Positions 1 through 10,230 of a stretch of DNA of 64,000 bases are shown here, piece by piece (the first letter of the stretch is position 1; every line of letters begins with the position of its first letter). This stretch comes from Clostridiales bacterium. GTDB lineage: Bacteria; Bacillota; Clostridia; Saccharofermentanales; Saccharofermentanaceae. The stretch spans positions 22,906 through 86,905 of the forward strand of contig JAFZWN010000015.1 of the NCBI GenBank assembly GCA_017617295.1. The letters run 5' to 3'. The position numbers were made by a program, and so were the translations under genes. The notes under the pieces were generated by a model, which saw nothing but the letters and a program-made list of their open reading frames with translations, was not told the DNA's origin and did not search any database.

Positions 1-153
1 GCTCTTGAAGAGATGAAGGATGAGGTATCCGATCTTGCCGTTAAGGTCGCTTCCAGGGTGCTCGGCGATGTTGTTGCCGAAGAGAAACTGAAGGAGCTTG
101 CCACGAAGCATGCTTCTGAAGTCCTTGACGAAGAGGTGAAGAAGCTTGGCTAA
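1..153 (+). CDS. atpF: F-type ATP synthase subunit b, C-terminal end (partial)
   Basis: The window opens inside a reading frame whose last 50 codons encode an acidic/basic helical segment ([14 protein letters not shown], then VASRVLGD) typical of the C-terminus of subunit b, the peripheral stalk that holds F1 against Fo. The 5' part, with the membrane anchor, lies outside the window. The stop codon overlaps the start of the next gene by 8 bp, so the two are translationally coupled. Assignment rests on the tail sequence and on position directly before atpA. Confidence 0.8.
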   Translation, partial: ALEEMKDEVSDLAVKVASRVLGDVVAEEKLKELATKHASEVLDEEVKKLG

Positions 154-2059
154 GAATATTCCACTCCCAAACGAGCCGATCCTGCTTCATATCACGCTCG
201 CGGGTGATATTCCCGAGGAGAAGGTCGAGGGTATCGCGGCCAGTTTTGCCCAGCGTCACGGTATAGAAGATTACGAGACAGACTTTGAGGTCGATGAATC
301 TCTGATAGGCGGTTTCGTCGTATACACGATGGGCTCGCGGTATGACTACAGCGTAAAAGGCCAGCTCGAGAGGATCGGTTCCTTTATCAAGCGCACCCGT
401 CCCGTTGATTCCGATTATCTTAACGAGGACGAGAACGAGTTTGACAAAAAAGAAGTCTACGAGAACATCAGTGATGTTCTGAAGGCTTTCCCCGAGCCCC
501 CTGCCGTAAGTATCGACGCCGCGGAATTAAGCGGTCTTGACGAAGACCAGTTAAAGGAAAGGGTACTGAAGGCTTTTGAGTCTTCAGACAACATAGAGGA
601 AGTAGGTATCGTCCAGAGCGTAAACGACGGCGTCGCGAACGTGTCGGGCCTTGAGCACTGCCTTCTGAACGAACTCGTTAAGTTCCCCGGAGGCGCGAGC
701 GGCATCGCCATGAACCTTGAGAGAAACGGTGTCGGCGTCGTACTGCTGTCAGGAGCCGATGATGTCGTTGAAGGCCTGGTCTGCAACAGGACGCATACGA
801 CTGTTTCCGTTCCCGTAGGTATGGGACTTCTCGGAAGGATCGTTGACCCTCTCGGCAAGCCCATTGACGGCAAGGGCATAATCAGATATTCCGAGACCCG
901 TCCGATCGAATCTCCGGCCCCCGGCATCGTAGACAGGGCTCCCGTCAGTAAGCCCCTTCATACCGGCATTACTGCCATCGATGCCCTTACTCCAATAGGA
1001 AGAGGCCAGAGAGAGCTCATCATCGGTGACCGTCAGACGGGAAAGACGGCTATTGCCATCGATACCATAATCAATCAGAGAGACAAGGATACGATCTGCG
1101 TCTATGTAGCCATAGGTCAGAAGATGAGTACCATAGTCTCGACTGTCAATACGCTCGAAAAGTACGGAGCCATGGACTATACGGTAGTAGTGGCTGCAGG
1201 TGCTTCCGATTCGGCGTCTTTCCAGTATATCGCCCCGTTCTCGGGATGCGCGATCGCCGAGAAGTTCATGTACGACGACCATAAGGATGTCCTTATCGTC
1301 TACGATGACCTTTCCAAGCATGCCCAGGCATACAGGGCCATATCGCTGCTGCTTCGAAGACCTCCGGGACGTGAGGCATATCCCGGTGACGTATTCTATC
1401 TGCACAGCAGGCTTCTCGAAAGAGCGGCCAAGTTAAGCGATGAGAAGGGCGGCGGTTCGATAACCGCTCTCCCCATCATCGAGACGCTCGGTGACGATAT
1501 CTCCGCATATATCCCGACGAACGTTATCTCCATAACGGACGGTCAGATATACCTTTCGCCCGAGCTCTTCTTCTCGGGTCAGCGTCCCGCCATCAATGCC
1601 GGTCTGTCGGTATCGCGTGTCGGCGGCGCTGCTCAGACAAAGGCCACCAAGAAGGTCGCCGGACCTCTCCGTATCTCGCTTGCCCAGGCCAGGGAGATGG
1701 CCTCTTTTGCCCAGTTCGGATCCGATCTTGACGATAATACGCAGCTTCAGCTCAAGCGCGGCATCGTGCTGAACGAAGTGCTTAAGCAGGAGCAGTATAA
1801 GCCCTGGTCTATGGAGGATCAGGTCGCTATCCTTTACATGGCCACGTCCGATCACATGAACTTCCTTGCCAGGGAAGACATAAAGGAATACTACGAGGGA
1901 TTCATAGATCATATCTATATCTATGCTCCCGAGATCATGGAAAAGCTGGCCGAGGAAAAGGTCTTCTCGGAGGAGATCGAGGAAAAGCTCAAGGAGCAGC
2001 TGGCAGAATATAAGGAACTCTACGTCGCAGAGCACAGCGAATACCGCGACGACGACTGA
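146..2059 (+). CDS. atpA: Delta-subunit C-terminal domain fused to ATP synthase alpha subunit
   Basis: The 637-residue product is about 130 residues longer than a normal alpha subunit (about 500). Residues ~10-85 match the C-terminal domain of subunit delta (AtpH): [20 protein letters not shown] followed by [12 protein letters not shown] and [11 protein letters not shown]. After a charged linker, the alpha chain begins near residue 125 with its usual N-terminal helix ([14 protein letters not shown]). It then shows the Walker A motif GDRQTGKT near residue 293 and the arginine-finger segment [10 protein letters not shown]. The start is TTG at 146, preceded by an AGAGGTGAAG ribosome site inside atpF. 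No ATG, GTG or TTG occurs in frame across the linker, so alpha is probably not made alone. The delta N-terminal six-helix domain is missing, and no separate atpH lies between atpF and this gene. F1 alpha is normally present in three copies and delta in one, so the fusion raises a stoichiometry question. Confidence 0.93.
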   Translation: MAKNIPLPNEPILLHITLAGDIPEEKVEGIAASFAQRHGIEDYETDFEVDESLIGGFVVYTMGSRYDYSVKGQLERIGSFIKRTRPVDSDYLNEDENEFDKKEVYENISDVLKAFPEPPAVSIDAAELSGLDEDQLKERVLKAFESSDNIEEVGIVQSVNDGVANVSGLEHCLLNELVKFPGGASGIAMNLERNGVGVVLLSGADDVVEGLVCNRTHTTVSVPVGMGLLGRIVDPLGKPIDGKGIIRYSETRPIESPAPGIVDRAPVSKPLHTGITAIDALTPIGRGQRELIIGDRQTGKTAIAIDTIINQRDKDTICVYVAIGQKMSTIVSTVNTLEKYGAMDYTVVVAAGASDSASFQYIAPFSGCAIAEKFMYDDHKDVLIVYDDLSKHAQAYRAISLLLRRPPGREAYPGDVFYLHSRLLERAAKLSDEKGGGSITALPIIETLGDDISAYIPTNVISITDGQIYLSPELFFSGQRPAINAGLSVSRVGGAAQTKATKKVAGPLRISLAQAREMASFAQFGSDLDDNTQLQLKRGIVLNEVLKQEQYKPWSMEDQVAILYMATSDHMNFLAREDIKEYYEGFIDHIYIYAPEIMEKLAEEKVFSEEIEEKLKEQLAEYKELYVAEHSEYRDDD

Positions 2060-2065
2060 TAACAT

Positions 2066-3004
2066 ATGGAAAACCTGAATGCGATCAAGAAAAGGATAAA
2101 GAGCGTCACGGACATAAGTCAGATGACGAATGCCATGCAGCTGGTAAGTTCGGCGAAGATGCGCCGCTCGCTTGCTCTGCACGATTCCGTGCACCCGTTC
2201 TTCCTCCTTTGCGCAGAGAGCATGCAGGAGATCCGTAACCACGCGGAAAACATAGAGAACCCGTTCTTCGTGCTCGAGCAGAAGAAGACCGGCGAGACCT
2301 GGAAGATCGCATACTTTGTATTAAGCGGCGACCAGGGTCTCGCGGGCGCATATAACAACAACATGGTAAAGATCACCGAGGAGCATGTGCAGAATAAGAT
2401 CCTCGACAACACCAGAAAGGGCATCCAGACCGACTATAAGCTCTTTGTCTTCGGAAAGCTCGCCAGGGAAAAGCTCATCAGGAACGGTTATAATGTCGAC
2501 CGTGATTTCTCTTTCCCGATCTCCGAGCCCGATTTCTACCAGGCAAGGAACGTGGCCTCGATAATAAGGCAGAAGTTCCTGATGCAGGAGTTCGACCTGG
2601 TGTATCTGATCTATACGAAGATGAAGTCGGCTACCGTGATGGTGCCGGCCGTCGTCCGTCTCGCGCCCGTGGACATGAAGTCGATCGCATCCGTCCTGCC
2701 CGACAACATGACAGATGCCGGTATGGCAGTCAGTAACGGTACCGAGCTCGAATATTCGCCCAATCCCCAGGAGGTTTTCGACTTCCTGATCGATACATAT
2801 CTGAATGCCATGGTATACGGAGCCATGGTAGACGCATATGCTTCCGAGCAGACCGCAAGGCTCACGGCTATGGACAACGCCACGAGCAATGCAGAGGATA
2901 TGCTCAAGAAACTGCAGCTCATCAGTAACCGCGCCCGTCAGGCGAAGATCACCAATGAGCTGACCGAAATAATCAACGGAGCCGAACAGGTGGATAACCT
3001 GTAA
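2066..3004 (+). CDS. atpG: ATP synthase gamma subunit
   Basis: Central rotor shaft of the F1 motor, linking catalysis in the alpha/beta ring to rotation of the c-ring. The N-terminus (NAIKKRIKSVTDISQMTNAM) and the C-terminus (KLQLISNRARQAKITNEL) are the conserved coiled-coil ends that form the shaft. Length is 312 residues, slightly longer than the usual ~285. It starts 6 bp after atpA within the operon. Confidence 0.97.
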   Translation: MENLNAIKKRIKSVTDISQMTNAMQLVSSAKMRRSLALHDSVHPFFLLCAESMQEIRNHAENIENPFFVLEQKKTGETWKIAYFVLSGDQGLAGAYNNNMVKITEEHVQNKILDNTRKGIQTDYKLFVFGKLAREKLIRNGYNVDRDFSFPISEPDFYQARNVASIIRQKFLMQEFDLVYLIYTKMKSATVMVPAVVRLAPVDMKSIASVLPDNMTDAGMAVSNGTELEYSPNPQEVFDFLIDTYLNAMVYGAMVDAYASEQTARLTAMDNATSNAEDMLKKLQLISNRARQAKITNELTEIINGAEQVDNL

Positions 3005-4426
<1,422 letters not shown>

Positions 4427-4432
4427 CCTTAA

Positions 4433-4933
4433 ATGGCTGACGAGAAGAAGATCAACAAGTTCAAGCTCATAGTCATTACCCCTTATATGAATTTTTATGA
4501 GGGTAGGGTGACTTCTGTCGTTTTGCCTTCTGTTGACGGAAGTGTCGGCGTGATGGCGGGACATACGCCTCTTGTCGTAGCGCTTAAGCCCGGTATAGTG
4601 GATATCAGGACCGAGAAGGAGGAACTTCATTTTTCCGTATCCGAAGGATATTCGGAGATCGGTCAGAATATGGTCCTTATAGTCTGTAACGCTGCAGAAT
4701 GGCCGTCGGAATTAAAGGTCAGCAGGGTGTTCAAAACCTACGCCGACACTATGAAGCTCAAGGAAGAGATATTAAAACAGGAGGACAACTATGCCCGTAA
4801 GGAAGTCCTCAAGGATATCGAACAGGATCTCAACAGAGCAAGGGCAAGAAAGCATCTCCTGGAGCTGTACGGCAGTGAGAGACAGCACCTGAGGCTTGCT
4901 GAACTGACCGAAAAGAACGGTCCTATCAAGTAA
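4433..4933 (+). CDS. atpC: ATP synthase epsilon subunit
   Basis: Subunit that couples rotation and inhibits ATP hydrolysis. It has the N-terminal beta-sandwich signature (VVLPSVDGSVGVMAGHTPLV, GIVDIR) followed by a helical C-terminal part. At 166 residues it is some 25-30 residues longer than typical bacterial epsilon because of an extended helical tail (residues ~105-166). It is the last gene of the operon, and its stop lies only 4 bp from the stop of the convergent FHA gene. No hairpin terminator is visible between them. Confidence 0.93.
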   Translation: MADEKKINKFKLIVITPYMNFYEGRVTSVVLPSVDGSVGVMAGHTPLVVALKPGIVDIRTEKEELHFSVSEGYSEIGQNMVLIVCNAAEWPSELKVSRVFKTYADTMKLKEEILKQEDNYARKEVLKDIEQDLNRARARKHLLELYGSERQHLRLAELTEKNGPIK

Positions 4934-4937
4934 CCTT

Positions 4938-6020
4938 TCAGGACATCTCGACGCTTATCTTAAAGTCGCAGTCTCCGAGCCTTAATATCTGACCATCCTT
5001 GATCTCTCTTTCCTCGTCTTTATGAAGAAGCCTGTTATCTGTATATGTCTGCCCGGTCATTGATATATCCTTGACGTAATATGAGTTATCCTTCAGAAAT
5101 ATCTTGACATGTATGGGACAGATCGAAGGCATCTCAAAGCAGATATCCGACAGGAACATATCCGATCCCACGATGGCTTCGGTCAGATAGACTGCGCGGC
5201 TCTCATATTCTCCTTCGATATCGTTTACCGACCTTAAAATGAGACATGAGCGCTCCTTTTTCCTTTCCTCAAAGAATATCCTGCTCCTGTCATCTCTGGA
5301 AGTGGTCTTATCCGAAGTATCCCGTTTTGAAAAGAGCATATAAAGGAAGAAAGCTGATGCCGTTACAAATACAGGTATAAGGAACAAAAGACCTGAGAGA
5401 TAAGAAACAGCTGCTCCGAAAGAAAGCAGTGATGCTATGTAGAGATATTTGTTGACGGACGGTTTATCTGTTTTTTGCGCATCTTTCAAAGCAGCCGCTG
5501 TCTTGTTCAGTAAAGCCTTATCGTTTTCTCTTGCCGCGTAGACAATGTCGGTGATCTCGTCAGTCGTAAGAAGGGCGGTAAAAAAATCTCCCCTTAAGAT
5601 ACTCTCGACCTTTTCTTCGGTTTTATCATTTCTGTGTCCCCCGGGGTCTGTAGGGATAAAGAGCACCCGGAAACTGCTCATATCGTCCGATAAAAAGATA
5701 TATCTGTCATCGCAGAGGATATTTCCGGGAGGAAGAAGATGATCGTCCAACTCGGAAATAAATGAAAGAAGATCCGAGAAAAGCCGCCGCAGGAGCGCCC
5801 TGTTCTTTGAAACGAACGTACCGGGCAGATCCGTTACGGGGCTCATTCCCGTTATGTCGTAGCCAAGCTCCCCGTAGTCCTTATCGGGATACACATATAC
5901 CGGAAGAAGATTTATGGGTCTCTCCCGTTCTATCACTTCCAGGGCATAATCATACAATGTATCCTCGAAGGAAAGCTTTTGGGCGAGGAACTGACCGCAG
6001 GGTCCTTTTCTTACGACCAT
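4938..6020 (-). CDS. DUF6382/FHA-domain membrane protein of the Tad locus
   Basis: 360 residues. The N-terminal ~200 residues resemble the DUF6382 region found with Tad pilus genes in Clostridia. Two hydrophobic segments follow (around residues 195-230). The C-terminal ~100 residues form a forkhead-associated domain (IVGSDMFLSDICFEMPSICP, SYYVKDISMTGQTYTDN, GQILRLGDCDFKI). FHA domains bind phosphothreonine peptides, so a role in signal-dependent control of pilus assembly is an inference. The canonical FHA GR..S/H signature is only partly recognisable. It is the last gene of the minus-strand Tad cluster. Confidence 0.75.
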   Translation of the reverse strand: MVVRKGPCGQFLAQKLSFEDTLYDYALEVIERERPINLLPVYVYPDKDYGELGYDITGMSPVTDLPGTFVSKNRALLRRLFSDLLSFISELDDHLLPPGNILCDDRYIFLSDDMSSFRVLFIPTDPGGHRNDKTEEKVESILRGDFFTALLTTDEITDIVYAARENDKALLNKTAAALKDAQKTDKPSVNKYLYIASLLSFGAAVSYLSGLLFLIPVFVTASAFFLYMLFSKRDTSDKTTSRDDRSRIFFEERKKERSCLILRSVNDIEGEYESRAVYLTEAIVGSDMFLSDICFEMPSICPIHVKIFLKDNSYYVKDISMTGQTYTDNRLLHKDEEREIKDGQILRLGDCDFKISVEMS

Positions 6021-6040
6021 AAGATGTTACCTTTCAGTAA

Positions 6041-6214
6041 TTAATTGAATGCCTGTGTTACGCGCCCGTCGTCAAAGACGTAGTTCATGACCTTGCCTGC
6101 ATATTCCGACAATCCCTGGCGGAATACCAGCGCCAGAGCTACAAGGACGGCGATTATGATAACCACTTCGACTGTTCCCATACCTTTACGGTTGGCTCTC
6201 TTAAGTTTTTTCAC
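6041..6214 (-). CDS. Flp1-like type IVb pilin (small)
   Basis: A 57-residue protein beginning MKKLKRANRKGMGTVEVVII, preceded by a perfect AGGAGG site 7 nt before a GTG start. A short basic leader ends at GMGTVE, the G|...E pattern of type IVb prepilins, and is followed by a single hydrophobic helix (VVIIIAVLVALALVF). The short polar tail carries no globular domain, as in the Flp1 family. It lies between the Tad secretion genes and the FHA gene, which supports its being the major pilin of this locus. A prepilin peptidase gene is not in the window. Confidence 0.85.
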   Translation of the reverse strand: MKKLKRANRKGMGTVEVVIIIAVLVALALVFRQGLSEYAGKVMNYVFDDGRVTQAFN

Positions 6215-6238
6215 AGTTTTTCCTCCTTTCTCAAAAGT

Positions 6239-7780
6239 CTATATGCCCATGGATATGATCGCGGGTGTCGTTGCCACAAGAAGGACGCAGATAAAATCCA
6301 GTGTCATGGGGAGAAGGAGTCCCAGCGACTGCCTTTCCTGTTTCTTGCGTGCCGCATTTCTGCAAAGGTTCCAGCAGGATGAACTCTGTAATGAGAGCAT
6401 GCTCAGGACTTCCGCCGTACCGAGCCTGCCGTATCTGGCGATAAGCAGGAGCGCCGCCTGGGCTTCGGGTATCTTGATCCGCAGTGAGAAACGTTCTACC
6501 GCATCGGAGGCAGGGATACCGCTCAGTATCATGGCTCGAAGTCCCGAGAGTTCTCCGGACAGAGCACCTTTTCGATCGAATGCATCGCCGCAGACTTCTA
6601 AAGTTTTCGGCAATTGAAGTCCTGCCTGAAGAAGCGTTGATGTCAGGCAGAAAAAGAGAGGGATATCCTGCATGATATCTTCTTTCTTGAGATCCGCTTT
6701 TCTTCTAAGGTCGTATCCTCCAAGAAGAAACGAAACCGGAAGAGCAGCAAGACAGAGCACTAACGGTCTTCCGATCAGAAACAGGATCAGCCCCGAAAGG
6801 ATCATAAGAATGACAGCTCTCCTGCTCTGTCTGACGATATATTCCCGGTATGCGTTATACGGATCCATGACAAGTTCGCTCAGTACCCCGTGCCTGCTTG
6901 ATAAAACGGCAGACGGGAGTCTTGCCGATATCATATCGGCGAACTTCGATTCGAGGCTCCCTTCTCTTATCTTCATCCTCTTTATGTCCGAGAAGCCCTT
7001 TGAGGTGTCATTATTGCTTATGAACCTGAGGAGAAGGGAAGAAGCGAGTATGGCAGTCGCGAATGCCGTCATCATTATGGCGGAACCGGCAGCCGACGTT
7101 TTTGTGTTATCAAGGTAGCCGTTGCCCATCCCGTTCAGTGCACAGGTGATCGCAAAAGGCATTATGCACAGCATAAGTGCTTCCGCATTCTTTCCGGCAT
7201 TGGCTGCCCTTATATCATCACGGACGGCATTCATATCAGACAGCATCTGGCAGCTGCTCCTAAGGATAGCCAGGCTCGATGATCCGATCTTTGAAGATAT
7301 AGCCAGAGCATGGAACACGGGTACTGTCTCGGGAAAATCTATACTCTGTGCGAATCTGTCAAGGGAAGTCGCGAGATCGGTATGGACATGGATATTGTTC
7401 TCGAGTTCGGTCAGAGGTCTTACCAGCACGCATTTCTTCCCGAAAGTCTTCTCGATGACCGGACGTGCCAGTGTAAGAGCCTTTTCGATCGAATAGCCGC
7501 TGCTTATACTTGTAGTAAGAACCTGAAGGAGCACCGTAAGCTGTGTCCTGATATGTGTCCTTGAATGAAGATATATGGCTTTGACCGTTTCTTTCCAGGG
7601 GAAAGGCGCGAGGATAAGGGCAAGTATCAACCGAAGCGGAATATCATATACAAAAAGCGAAGATCCCAGATATAGTGCAGCCATGTAAAGGGGAAGTATC
7701 CACAGATATACGAGCAGCTGCTTTTTATACCGGCAGTTCGCAGATCTGATCGAGCCTTTCTTTATTGGAGACAAGTTCAA
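6239..7780 (-). CDS. Fused TadB/TadC-type inner-membrane platform protein
   Basis: The product carries two type II secretion F (T2SSF) domains in one chain. The first is around residues 75-240 (LLQVLTTSISSGYSIEKALT) and the second around 340-510 (DIPLFFCLTSTLLQAGLQLP), each followed by paired transmembrane segments. In most Tad systems these are separate proteins, TadB and TadC, forming the platform that the TadA ATPase works on. The chosen TTG start at 7780 has a GGGAGGAGG site at proper spacing inside the end of tadA. A longer frame from a TTG at 7822 lacks a ribosome site. The gene overlaps tadA by 56 bp. Confidence 0.8.
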   Translation of the reverse strand: MNLSPIKKGSIRSANCRYKKQLLVYLWILPLYMAALYLGSSLFVYDIPLRLILALILAPFPWKETVKAIYLHSRTHIRTQLTVLLQVLTTSISSGYSIEKALTLARPVIEKTFGKKCVLVRPLTELENNIHVHTDLATSLDRFAQSIDFPETVPVFHALAISSKIGSSSLAILRSSCQMLSDMNAVRDDIRAANAGKNAEALMLCIMPFAITCALNGMGNGYLDNTKTSAAGSAIMMTAFATAILASSLLLRFISNNDTSKGFSDIKRMKIREGSLESKFADMISARLPSAVLSSRHGVLSELVMDPYNAYREYIVRQSRRAVILMILSGLILFLIGRPLVLCLAALPVSFLLGGYDLRRKADLKKEDIMQDIPLFFCLTSTLLQAGLQLPKTLEVCGDAFDRKGALSGELSGLRAMILSGIPASDAVERFSLRIKIPEAQAALLLIARYGRLGTAEVLSMLSLQSSSCWNLCRNAARKKQERQSLGLLLPMTLDFICVLLVATTPAIISMGI

Positions 7781-8921
7781 GATCGCCACCTCCTCCCGAT
7801 ACAAACAGAGGCTCAGTGTCAAAAGAGCCGCTTTGGGCCGATCTGATATAAGATATCTCGTCTATATATCTCCTGCCGTCACGGTTACGAGTTATATGGA
7901 TCATAAGGTCTATTCCCATGGACAGCTGCTGGACTATGGCGTTAAAAGGCAGGGAAGACCCGGCCATTATAAGTCCCGTTAATCTCTCAAGCATCTCGAT
8001 GCAGGAGTTGGCGTGTCCGGTCGACATGGATCCTCTGTGGCCGCTGTTAAGAGCATGCATGAGTTCAGCACTCTCGGTGCCTCTGACTTCTCCGACGATG
8101 ATCCTGTCGGGACGCATTCGTAAGGCGGCCCTGATCATCATGCCGATATTCACCTCGCCGCTTCCGTCGGGACCCGGGAGCCTTGCCTCGAGCCTGACCA
8201 GATTCTCTATCCCCTGAAGGTTAAGCTCGGCTGAATCCTCTATGGTAACTACTCTCTCGTCACACGGAATAAATGACGAGAGCACATTGAGAAACGTTGT
8301 CTTTCCGCTCCCGGTGCCACCGCACAGAAAGATCGTCTTCTTGTTCTCGACACAAACTTTCAGAAACCTCGCGGCGGTCTCGCTAATAAATCCCTGTCTT
8401 ATCAGGGTGAGGATATCCTGCTTGATGCCGGTAAACTTACGGATCGTGACTATGGGACCGTCAGGAGCTACGGGAGATATGACCGCGTTGGCTCTCGATC
8501 CGTCAGGCAGCCTCAGGTCGGCTATGGGATTGGCCTCGTTGAGCGGACGGTTACGGTTGGCGAAGAACCCGGATATAACTGTCTGAAGCGTAGACGCATC
8601 CTTGAATGTTATATCGGATCTGTAAAGCTTTCCTTCCTTTTCATAGAAGACCTTTTTGGGACCGTTTACCATTATCTCCGTAACTCTCGGATCTTCCATC
8701 AGTGGTTCTATAACGTCCAGGCGTCTTAAACTGTTGAAGATCTCGAGAGCCAGTCCTCTTTTGCGCTCCAGCGGGAGGGCCGCCGTCTGACGGTCGTCGC
8801 TTATTACTTCTGATATTATCTGCTTAAGTCTGTCATCGGAAGGCTCACTCTCATTCCGGAGCGCTGAGAGGACATAAAAGGTCAGCTGTTCCTTTATGTT
8901 TTCACGTGATATATCACTCAT
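7725..8921 (-). CDS. tadA: Tad/CpaF-family secretion ATPase
   Basis: 398-residue hexameric ATPase that powers assembly of Tad (Flp) pili at the inner membrane. It shows the N-terminal CpaF region (LDVIEPLMEDPRVTEIMVNG), Walker A CGGTGSGKTTF near residue 200, the Asp box around VVTIEDSAEL, Walker B (RIIVGEVRG) and the His box (HRGSMSTGHANS). The ATG overlaps the upstream gene's stop by 8 bp and has an AGGAGG site. Confidence 0.95.
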   Translation of the reverse strand: MSDISRENIKEQLTFYVLSALRNESEPSDDRLKQIISEVISDDRQTAALPLERKRGLALEIFNSLRRLDVIEPLMEDPRVTEIMVNGPKKVFYEKEGKLYRSDITFKDASTLQTVISGFFANRNRPLNEANPIADLRLPDGSRANAVISPVAPDGPIVTIRKFTGIKQDILTLIRQGFISETAARFLKVCVENKKTIFLCGGTGSGKTTFLNVLSSFIPCDERVVTIEDSAELNLQGIENLVRLEARLPGPDGSGEVNIGMMIRAALRMRPDRIIVGEVRGTESAELMHALNSGHRGSMSTGHANSCIEMLERLTGLIMAGSSLPFNAIVQQLSMGIDLMIHITRNRDGRRYIDEISYIRSAQSGSFDTEPLFVSGGGGDLELVSNKERLDQICELPV

Positions 8922-9771
8922 TTACGACCCTCCTCAGATCCTGTGCATAATGGATCGTGATATTGCCGTGTCCGGCAGCCCTCTTTAAAGTGTCGACGGC
9001 TTCATCCATTCCTTTTGCATTCATCCTGGAAGGCAGAAGGATGTGGATATTGGGACAGATCGCGCATATCCGGCACATATCGGCTGTCCTGAAGCCTTCC
9101 GCCACCGCCAGGATAAAGTGCGGCGAAGAAGGCATGGAAGCCAGAGACTTCAGGTCGGAAAGGAGCTTAAGTACGCATTCGATCCCGAGATCGAACACGT
9201 CATCCTGGTATTCGGGAAGTCCCGCGGTAAGATAACCGCCGGAACCGGGATTCAGATATCCGAGAACTTTCCCCGGGGTGAATCCGGGCTCGACACATGC
9301 TTTCAGCAGATCGGTCAGCGCTCCTCTTAACCGGTCGTCTCCGGCCATTCTCATGGAGGACATAAGATCGATCCTGACAGGGATATCGCTTTGATCCTTA
9401 AGATCCGCAAAGTAGGAATCTATAAATGATTCTCTTTCCTCTATGTAGGAAAAAGGGAAGAGCAGATGAAAGGAGGAGTCAGCCCGCTCTGAAGCGTCCT
9501 TGGGCCTTAGGGAAGAAAGGACGGTGAGAAGACGTCTCATGTCAACCCAAGCTCCGTTCCGGAGCGGGACAGCGCCCGCGGGGAACAGCTGTCCGTCAAA
9601 CTGAGTATTGTCGTAGACGTATCTGGTCCCGTCATCGTGATCAGGAAGATCAGGGATCCCGTTACAGTCTCCGATCTTTATAAAGGCATCGGGGAAATTG
9701 ATTTTTAGCTGATCCGCCAGGAGACGGAGCAGGATCCTGTCTTTCTCATATATCCTGATCGTGTATGCCAT
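8914..9771 (-). CDS. TadZ/CpaE-like protein without a P-loop (tentative)
   Basis: 285 residues, first gene of the minus-strand Tad cluster, in the position where tadZ/cpaE (pilus localisation ATPase) usually lies. The N-terminus (YTIRIYEKDRILLRLLADQL) resembles a degenerate receiver-like domain. The second half keeps the length and general pattern of a MinD/ParA-like domain, but I see no Walker A motif, so it would be an inactive member. It could also be an unrelated locus-specific protein. The assignment rests mostly on context. Confidence 0.5.
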   Translation of the reverse strand: MAYTIRIYEKDRILLRLLADQLKINFPDAFIKIGDCNGIPDLPDHDDGTRYVYDNTQFDGQLFPAGAVPLRNGAWVDMRRLLTVLSSLRPKDASERADSSFHLLFPFSYIEERESFIDSYFADLKDQSDIPVRIDLMSSMRMAGDDRLRGALTDLLKACVEPGFTPGKVLGYLNPGSGGYLTAGLPEYQDDVFDLGIECVLKLLSDLKSLASMPSSPHFILAVAEGFRTADMCRICAICPNIHILLPSRMNAKGMDEAVDTLKRAAGHGNITIHYAQDLRRVVNE

Positions 9772-9982
9772 GCGGTTTCCTCCTTTTCAAAAGGTGTGTG
9801 CGTTAGAAGCAGAATAGCAAGTTCAGAAATGAAATTGGGACAAAAATAATCGACAAACGGATACATTTGCCGACAAGAAAAAATAAAAAGTCAATAACAG
9901 CAGTATCTTGAGGGTTTTGATAAAGTAAATTTAAAATGAGAAAGATAAACTTTCGGTGATAAAAATCTTTGTTTTTTGAACG

Positions 9983-10011
9983 TTGACCTGATGTTGTCCA
10001 AATGCTATACT
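9983..10011 (+). promoter_or_regulatory. Sigma-A promoter of the metK operon
   Basis: TTGACC at 9983 and TATACT at 10006 are separated by exactly 17 bp. The predicted start near 10018 places the whole S-box in the 5' leader. The 200 bp upstream back to the Tad gene is AT-rich and shows no other clear element. Confidence 0.8.
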
Positions 10012-10040
10012 GATTCTTGCTTAAGAATTTTACAGTTCAC

Positions 10041-10190
10041 TACTTATCAAGAGAGGCAGAGGGAACCGGCCCAGTGAAGCCCGGCAACCGCGGAAAGCAG
10101 CGGTGCCAAGTCCGGCGGGGAGACCCGGAAGATGAGAGGCGTGTAATATATTTTTACCTTCCTCTCGGGAAGGTATTTTTTATTTTCGCC
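10041..10190 (+). promoter_or_regulatory. SAM-I (S-box) riboswitch with expression-platform terminator
   Basis: The leader contains the S-box core in order: TTATCAAGAGAGGCAGAGGG, AACCGGCCCAGTGAAGCCCG (kink-turn/P2), GGCAACC, GGTGCCAAGTCC (P3 region) and GATGAGAGG closing P1. It is followed by an intrinsic terminator. When SAM binds, the anti-terminator is blocked and transcription stops before metK. This is the expected regulator for SAM synthetase in Bacillota. Confidence 0.96.
10155..10181 (+). terminator. Terminator of the S-box expression platform
   Basis: TACCTTCC and GGAAGGTA form an 8-bp stem around a 5-nt loop, followed directly by a run of six T. It is the regulated terminator of the riboswitch. 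Confidence 0.9.
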
Positions 10191-10230
10191 ACTTTGTTTT
10201 TATCAAAGTACTGGACGGAAAGGAAAACAC

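Noticed and set aside
1433..2242. 269-residue frame antisense to atpA/atpG
   Set aside because: It covers two conserved genes and shows no domain or ribosome site.
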